Shown here piece after piece: positions 59,126 through 64,000 of a stretch of 64,000 bases of DNA. The translations under genes and the position numbers were made by a program. Position 1 is the stretch's first letter, and each line of letters opens with the position of its first letter. The notes beneath the pieces were generated by a model. The model made no database searches. It saw nothing but the letters and a program-made list of their open reading frames with translations, and was not told where the DNA came from. This DNA is from Clostridiales bacterium (lineage in GTDB: Bacteria; Bacillota; Clostridia; Lachnospirales; WQUN01): assembly GCA_031287685.1 (NCBI GenBank), contig JAITSQ010000001.1, forward strand, positions 1-64,000. Reading direction: 5' to 3'.

Positions 59126-60544
59126 ATGAGGGTTCATTTCATTGAAAAAGGGGAGCGCTTTATAGCGTATTTTCCCGACAGCAAAAGATTTTTTAACGTA
59201 AACGAAAATGGGAAAAACCTTATATCCATGCTCGCCTCCGGCGAAGCCGACGACGCTATTTGCCTGAAACTTAATATTAACGCGGAAACTCTGCTTGAAT
59301 ACAAGGACAGAATAGGGGCTTTTCCAAAGACGAAGTCTCCGGATTGTTTAAATCTTTTTGGACAAGCCGAAACGCCGGACAAGCCCGCCGCTGAGAAAAA
59401 AAGCCCCGCGGCTGCCGCGAAAAGGCTGTCTCGGTTAGTCGTCCATCTGGCGAACGCCTGCAATCTTATGTGTCAGTACTGCTACGCGAACGGCGGAGTT
59501 TATCTTTCGCGAGAAGGCGTTATGACCTTGGAAACGCTCAAAAAAACGCTGGACGTGTTTTACGAAAGATACGACGCGATAAGCGCGATTCAAATGTTCG
59601 GCGGGGAGCCGCTTCTTAATATGCCGGCTGTCGAGTATATATGCGAATACGTCCGTGATATTGATAAAAAGCGCGGCTGTACGACGATGCTGGGCATAGT
59701 CACGAACGGGATTCTCATAGACGACAAATTCTGCGATTTGACCGTTAAGTATAACATCAGCGTAACGGTAAGCTATGACGGAGACGAGAAAGTCAACAAC
59801 CTCCTGAGGCCTTTTCCGGACGGCTCCGGCTCTTCGTTAAATATATTGGAAAATATACGCAGACTCAGAAGCGTTTCGTCGCAGCCGAGCGTCATAGAGG
59901 CTACATATACTCAGCATCATATTGATAACGGCGTAAGCGTCCTTGACGCGGTAAAACACATCAAAGATAACTTCCCGGACATTCACGTGCATTTAGTGCC
60001 GGCGGGCGGCGAAAAGGGCTGCGGTTTCGCGCTGAGGGAAATGACCGGGTTTGTGGACTCCGTGGACGAGATTTTTAAGCGGAACAAGGAAACGCCCGGC
60101 GCGAACTATGCGTATTCCCTTGTTCAAAGGTTCGTAAACGGCTTAGCTAGTAAAGCGCCCGGAAGCCAGTACATCTGCGACGCGGGCGTCGGCACGATTT
60201 CCGTTTCGTCGGAGGGTGCCGTTTACCCCTGCTTTATGTTTACCGATATGGAGGATTTAAGGCTCGGCACTATTTTTGACGACAATCTTTTTGAAGGCGA
60301 AAATTTCAAAGGCGTGCTCCGGTGTATGCACGAATTTAATCAAAAATCAGACAACGAGCAATGCCGGAAATGTTATATAGACACGCTGTGCAACGGCTGC
60401 CTGGGGCTGAACCGGATGTTTACGGGAAGCATTTATAAATTGGACGAGCGGGTCTGCGGTATGTTCAGGGACATGGCCGAAAAAGTTATCCTGAACCTGG
60501 CCGAAAATATCGACAAACAAGAATCCATAAAGCAGAGCGTGTAA
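59126..60544 (+). CDS. Radical SAM/SPASM peptide maturase
   Basis: A 472-residue enzyme. Residues 1-70 (VHFIEKGERFIAYFPDSKR, FFNVNENGK) resemble the PqqD-like leader-binding region seen on peptide maturases. The radical SAM cluster is CNLMCQYC (C112, C116, C119), with MFGGEPLLN after it. The C-terminal SPASM domain holds auxiliary-cluster cysteines C351, C369, C413, C416, C422, C425 and C444. Such enzymes install thioether or C-C links in Cys-rich peptides; from memory it resembles clostridial CcpM-type maturases. ATG 59126 follows GGGAGG. Its substrates should be the three precursors just upstream. Confidence 0.92.
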   Translation: MRVHFIEKGERFIAYFPDSKRFFNVNENGKNLISMLASGEADDAICLKLNINAETLLEYKDRIGAFPKTKSPDCLNLFGQAETPDKPAAEKKSPAAAAKRLSRLVVHLANACNLMCQYCYANGGVYLSREGVMTLETLKKTLDVFYERYDAISAIQMFGGEPLLNMPAVEYICEYVRDIDKKRGCTTMLGIVTNGILIDDKFCDLTVKYNISVTVSYDGDEKVNNLLRPFPDGSGSSLNILENIRRLRSVSSQPSVIEATYTQHHIDNGVSVLDAVKHIKDNFPDIHVHLVPAGGEKGCGFALREMTGFVDSVDEIFKRNKETPGANYAYSLVQRFVNGLASKAPGSQYICDAGVGTISVSSEGAVYPCFMFTDMEDLRLGTIFDDNLFEGENFKGVLRCMHEFNQKSDNEQCRKCYIDTLCNGCLGLNRMFTGSIYKLDERVCGMFRDMAEKVILNLAENIDKQESIKQSV

Positions 60545-60546
60545 AT

Positions 60547-62328
60547 ATGTTTAAGGGTATATGGCGCTTAATAAAATACAGTTTCAGCTTCAGCAAAGCG
60601 TATGTTCTTCTTATGGTGCTGAAACAGCTCGTTATTACGTTTATGTCCGTAGCGGGCATAGTCCTGCCCAGATATATAATAGATTCCTCGTTTATTTCGC
60701 GCGATTATTCCGCGGGAATGAGGTTCATATACGTTTTTGTCGGAATTACGCTCTTCGGCGGCGTGCTGTCGTCCTTTTTGTCGAACAAAATCCTGCTGTG
60801 CAAAATGATTGTATATAAAGAATTTCAGCTGTTTATCGGCAGACGAATGATGGAGGCCGATTATCAGCATATAGAAAGCGAAAACTTTCTTAATATAAAA
60901 GAAAAAGCGAGTAAATTTCTCTACGGAAACGGCAGTTTCGCCGGGATACTCGAAGCGTCTATGGACGTGTTCGGAAAAACGCTCGTGCTTATAAGCACGG
61001 CGGCGATTATTTCCTCTCTGGGCGTAAAGCTGTTTCTGCTGCTGCTGCTGACAATTTTCGCCAGCGCCTGGGCGGACGCGCGCTCAAAAAAGAAAAACAT
61101 AATTATAAATATGGAGAGAATACCGATAGAGCGGCGCGGGCTTTATTTCGCCGGCATTATGGCGGATTTTCGCTACGGCAAGGAGATACGCATATATAAT
61201 CTGATTGACTGGCTGTCCGATAAATATAACAAACTGCTTAACCATATGCAGGGGTTTTATGAAAAAACCTGCCGGAATAATTTCAGGGCGTCCGCCGTGG
61301 GTATTCTGCTCAGTTCCGCTCAGCAGTTTATAATATACGTCGTGCTGCTCTTTAAGGCTATGTCGGGGCTGATAACCGTCGGGGCGTTTACGATGTTTAT
61401 CAATTCGGTTTACACGTTTTCGTCGGCCATTAAGGATATCGCCGCCGCCGTCATCGATATGAGCCAGTATAACATTTATTACGCGGCTTTTGAGGAATAC
61501 CTCAGTATTCCTCAGCGCGCGCGCTCCGGAAACCTGAAGCCCGATTTTGACAAAAACAATCTGACCATACGTTTTGACAAGGTTTCCTATAAATATCCCG
61601 GACAGGAAAACTACGCGCTCCGGGATGTAAATATTGAAATAAACCCGGCGGAAAAAATAGCCATAGCGGGCGAAAACGGCGCTGGCAAGACGACGTTCAT
61701 AAAACTGCTGACAAGAATTTATCAGCCTTCGGAGGGCGCGATATATATAAACGGAATCGACATTCAGGAGATAGACTACGGCTTTTATACGTCCCTGTTC
61801 GCCGTCACGTTTCAGGATTTTAAGCTGTTTTCCGTATCGCTTAAGGAAAACGTCGCCCTGTCTGATTCGTCGGCGGAAGATTCCGAGGTTCTCGGCGTTT
61901 TGAAAAAATCCGGGTTTGAAAACAAAATCGAGAATCTGAAAAACGGAGTAAACACAAGCGTATTCAGGGATTTTGATATGTCCGGGTTTGTGCCCTCCGG
62001 CGGCGAAAGCCAGAAAATCGCCATAGCCGCGGCGCTCTACAAAGACTCGCCTATCGTCATACTGGACGAGCCGACGGCGGCGCTTGACCCGCAAGCCGAA
62101 TATAATTTATACACGCAGTTTGATTCGTTATTCAGCAACAAGATTGCGATTTATATTTCACACAGGTTGTCAAGCACCAAATTCTGTGATAAAATTATCA
62201 CAATAGACAAAGGGCGGATTGCCGAATTCGGCTCGCACGAGGATTTAATGCTTCAGGACAAGCTGTACGCGCGGCTTTTCAAGATGCAAGCGGAATTATA
62301 TTTCGCGCGGAAGCAGGATATTTTCTAA
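60547..62328 (+). CDS. Peptide-exporting ABC transporter (fused membrane and ATPase domains)
   Basis: A 593-residue half-transporter. Six membrane helices lie in residues 1 to about 310, and the ATPase domain has Walker A GENGAGKTTF (about 374), the Q loop FAVTFQDFKLF, signature PSGGESQ (about 483) and Walker B VILDEPTAALD (about 503), then the switch His in ISHRLSS. There is no N-terminal C39 peptidase, so leader removal needs another protease. It begins 2 bp after the maturase stop, implying coupling. Likely exports the modified peptides. Confidence 0.93.
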   Translation: MFKGIWRLIKYSFSFSKAYVLLMVLKQLVITFMSVAGIVLPRYIIDSSFISRDYSAGMRFIYVFVGITLFGGVLSSFLSNKILLCKMIVYKEFQLFIGRRMMEADYQHIESENFLNIKEKASKFLYGNGSFAGILEASMDVFGKTLVLISTAAIISSLGVKLFLLLLLTIFASAWADARSKKKNIIINMERIPIERRGLYFAGIMADFRYGKEIRIYNLIDWLSDKYNKLLNHMQGFYEKTCRNNFRASAVGILLSSAQQFIIYVVLLFKAMSGLITVGAFTMFINSVYTFSSAIKDIAAAVIDMSQYNIYYAAFEEYLSIPQRARSGNLKPDFDKNNLTIRFDKVSYKYPGQENYALRDVNIEINPAEKIAIAGENGAGKTTFIKLLTRIYQPSEGAIYINGIDIQEIDYGFYTSLFAVTFQDFKLFSVSLKENVALSDSSAEDSEVLGVLKKSGFENKIENLKNGVNTSVFRDFDMSGFVPSGGESQKIAIAAALYKDSPIVILDEPTAALDPQAEYNLYTQFDSLFSNKIAIYISHRLSSTKFCDKIITIDKGRIAEFGSHEDLMLQDKLYARLFKMQAELYFARKQDIF

Positions 62329-62336
62329 AAACCCAG

Positions 62337-62455
62337 AGCAAGGAAGCGGCTTTTTGGCGCGGTCACGAGCGTTTGCAACAGCTTTTTGGCGGAGCCAAAA
62401 TAGCGAACGCAAACGTGGGGAGGCGGCGAAAAACGCTGCGCAAGCCGTCGTTTCT
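62337..62455. repeat. GC-rich palindromic segment, probable diverged repeat copy H
   Basis: GCAAGGAAGCGGCTTTTTGGCG at the left end and GGCGAAAAACGCTGCGC at the right resemble the family cassette. GAGCGTTTGC / GCGAACGCAAAC-type arms lie inside. It separates the exporter from the next ABC gene. Confidence 0.5.
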
Positions 62456-62484
62456 ATACCTATGGGTACTCGGAGGGCTTAAAT

Positions 62485-63408
62485 TTGAACGAATATATTT
62501 TACAGACCCATAATATCTCAAAGGAATACAACGGCGTAAAGACGCTTGACGACGTAAGCGTCAGCATCCGCGCCGGGCGTCTGTACGGGTTTATCGGGCA
62601 AAACGGCGCGGGCAAAACGACTTTGTTCCGCATAATAGCGGGACTGTCCTGCCCCACGAGCGGCAGGCTCTCCTTATTCGGGGCGTCGGGCGGAAAAGAG
62701 CTTGCCGCCGCGCGCAGGCGTATGGGCAGCCTTATCGAAACCCCGGCGCTTTATCCCGATATGACCGCGTATGAGAACCTGGAAATACATCAGGTGCGGG
62801 CAAAAACGAAAGACAGGCGCGCAATCAACGAAACCCTTGAGTTAGTCAGCCTTACCGACACGGGCAAAAAACGCGCGAAGGATTTTTCGCTTGGTATGAA
62901 GCAGCGCCTGGCGATTGGCGCGGCCCTCGTCGGCGATCCGGAGTTTTTATTGCTGGACGAGCCTATAAACGGGCTTGACCCGCTTGGCATAGCGGAAATG
63001 CGAGAGGCGCTCCGGCGGCTCTGCTCCGAGCGGAAAATGACCATACTAATAAGCAGTCATTTACTGCCGGAGCTTTATCAGCTGGCCTCTAACTATATTT
63101 TTATCGACCGCGGCCGAATCCTTGAGGAAACGACGCTGTCCCGGCTCTGCGAAAAATGCGCGCGGCATATATCCATTACCGTGAACGACACGGCTCTGGC
63201 CGCCAGCGTTCTGGAGCGCGACTTAGGCGCGTCGAATTTCAAGGCAGCGCCGGACGGCACGATTGAGCTGTTTGATTTTGTAGACCGGCCGGAAGCCGTG
63301 TCGAAAGCCCTTGTTGAGCGCGGAGTCGCTCTTTCAAGAATCTCGGCGGAGAGCGAAAGCCTCGAAAGTTATTTCATCAATTTGATAGGCGGTGGTGAGC
63401 GTGGCTGA
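62485..63408 (+). CDS. ABC transporter ATPase, BcrA/LanF (self-protection) type
   Basis: A 307-residue ATPase with Walker A GQNGAGKTTLFRI, Q loop ETPALYPDMTAYENLEI, signature SLGMKQRLAIG and Walker B FLLLDEPINGLDP, where Asn rather than Glu-adjacent residues fits the BcrA branch, then SSHLLPEL. The C-terminal tail (about 215-307) is typical of lantibiotic immunity and bacitracin-resistance ATPases. TTG 62485 follows CGGAGGG. With the permease gene that overlaps its end it likely protects the producer from its own peptide, or senses and exports others. Confidence 0.88.
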   Translation: MNEYILQTHNISKEYNGVKTLDDVSVSIRAGRLYGFIGQNGAGKTTLFRIIAGLSCPTSGRLSLFGASGGKELAAARRRMGSLIETPALYPDMTAYENLEIHQVRAKTKDRRAINETLELVSLTDTGKKRAKDFSLGMKQRLAIGAALVGDPEFLLLDEPINGLDPLGIAEMREALRRLCSERKMTILISSHLLPELYQLASNYIFIDRGRILEETTLSRLCEKCARHISITVNDTALAASVLERDLGASNFKAAPDGTIELFDFVDRPEAVSKALVERGVALSRISAESESLESYFINLIGGGERG

Positions 63409-64000
63409 TATTATCAGAGCGGAGCTTTATAACCTTAAGCGCAGCCGGGGGTATAAATGGCTGCTGGCGGTGGACGCGGCGCTGTGCGTTCTTCTAATCG
63501 TCTCCTTACTCCTTCAGCATAGAGTCGTCTATTCGGGAAAGCTGTTGTTTGAAAACGGGTTCCGGGATTTTTTATTCATCATTATCTGCGCGGTTTTCGC
63601 GGGGCTTTCTATCGGCGCTGATTTCTCGAGCAGGACGATTAACCGCCATATCGCGTCCGGCTATGAGCGCGTGAGCGTGCTGGCCGGCAAAACCGCCGTA
63701 TATTTTATCGCCGCGGTGCCGCTGTTTTCTATTTACCCGATTATTTCGGGTATCGCCGGAAGCCTGATTTGGAGTTGGGGCGAACCGCTTACGGCTTCCT
63801 CCATAGCCCATATAGCGCTTGTTTTTATAATGAGCGCGACGCTGAATCTCGGAATATGCGGTTTTTTCGTTTTCTGTTCTTTTCTGCTTCAGGACGCGGG
63901 CAAGTCTATCGCCTGCTCAATCGTGGGGCATTTAGTACTGAGTACGATGCTCCGGATGATTGGCAGAGCCGTCCCTTGGTTCGGCAAAATAACAAACTTG
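63401..64000 (+). CDS. ABC-2 type permease (LanE/LanG-like), cut by the window end
   Basis: Open for 200 codons to the last base. GTG 63401 overlaps the ATPase gene by 8 bp and has GGTGGTGAG before it. It starts ADIIRAELYNLKRSRGYKW, the common start of ABC-2 permeases of immunity transporters, followed by membrane segments at about residues 22-38, 55-70 and 95-115 and beyond. IGADFSSRTINRHIASG is a typical cytoplasmic loop. It should form a membrane complex with the preceding ATPase, possibly with a second permease beyond the window. Confidence 0.85.
   Translation, partial: MADIIRAELYNLKRSRGYKWLLAVDAALCVLLIVSLLLQHRVVYSGKLLFENGFRDFLFIIICAVFAGLSIGADFSSRTINRHIASGYERVSVLAGKTAVYFIAAVPLFSIYPIISGIAGSLIWSWGEPLTASSIAHIALVFIMSATLNLGICGFFVFCSFLLQDAGKSIACSIVGHLVLSTMLRMIGRAVPWFGKITNL

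Overview
The window reads as the chromosome of a spore-forming member of the Clostridia with a mid-range G+C content. Sporulation genes (spoIIID, a SpoIIQ-like protein, ytaF) point that way, as do the short HisG with its HisZ partner, rubredoxin, a sodium-pump-type carboxyltransferase/biotin-carrier pair, strong GGAGG ribosome sites and frequent GTG/TTG starts. Species cannot be fixed from the sequence alone.

Layout. 1-6.56 kb is a decayed mobile island: the end of one large serine recombinase, a second lacking its catalytic N-terminus, a remnant of a RepA-like ATPase, and a complete 3.6-kb recombinase-in-trio (RIT) element. The RIT element has 89-bp inverted ends. Only its third recombinase is intact; ritA carries a 103-bp miniature insertion. 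6.6-13.5 kb is biosynthesis: hisD, hisG, hisZ and purH on the minus strand, with a probable attenuated purH leader diverging from the IMP dehydrogenase promoter. 13.5-16.8 kb holds a SpoIIQ-like protein, EngB, PspC and a cluster of palindromic repeats. 16.8-31.1 kb is central metabolism, all on the minus strand: 1-phosphofructokinase, aldolase, rubredoxin, pyruvate kinase, 6-phosphofructokinase, a carboxyltransferase/biotin-carrier trio, then nitroreductase, an MBL protein, gltX, purC and an rRNA methyltransferase. Two frameshifted secreted-protein genes lie among them.

31.3-34.7 kb is a plus-strand regulatory block: a STAS protein, two RsbW-like kinases and a receiver-PP2C phosphatase, then an AbrB domain abutting an out-of-frame SARP-like regulator. 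34.7-43.4 kb holds small membrane proteins, YtaF, an RND efflux pair and a sugar-importer ATPase. 43.5-57.1 kb is a cell-surface polymer locus: YitT, TagA/WecG, a glycosyltransferase-CsaB fusion, a 940-residue phosphodiester-glycosidase-domain protein, two DUF4330-like proteins, a GT4 enzyme, an O-antigen-ligase-like protein and YfhO.

57.2-64 kb has spoIIID, an Rrf2 regulator, a CAU tRNA and then the most novel part: a ribosomal-peptide locus. A strong sigma-A promoter precedes three short Cys-rich precursor genes, the first with a nonsense codon. They are followed by a radical SAM/SPASM maturase, an exporter ABC protein and a LanFEG-like self-protection transporter that runs off the window. 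The precursor cores are built from paired C-G-x-x-C units.

A dispersed family of palindromic repeats recurs at 15.2, 16.0-16.7, 35.8, 50.2, 58.9 and probably 62.3 kb. It has constant flanks around hairpin arms that change sequence but keep pairing. Several broken genes are interrupted at or next to C/G runs, which could reflect phase variation, decay or assembly error.
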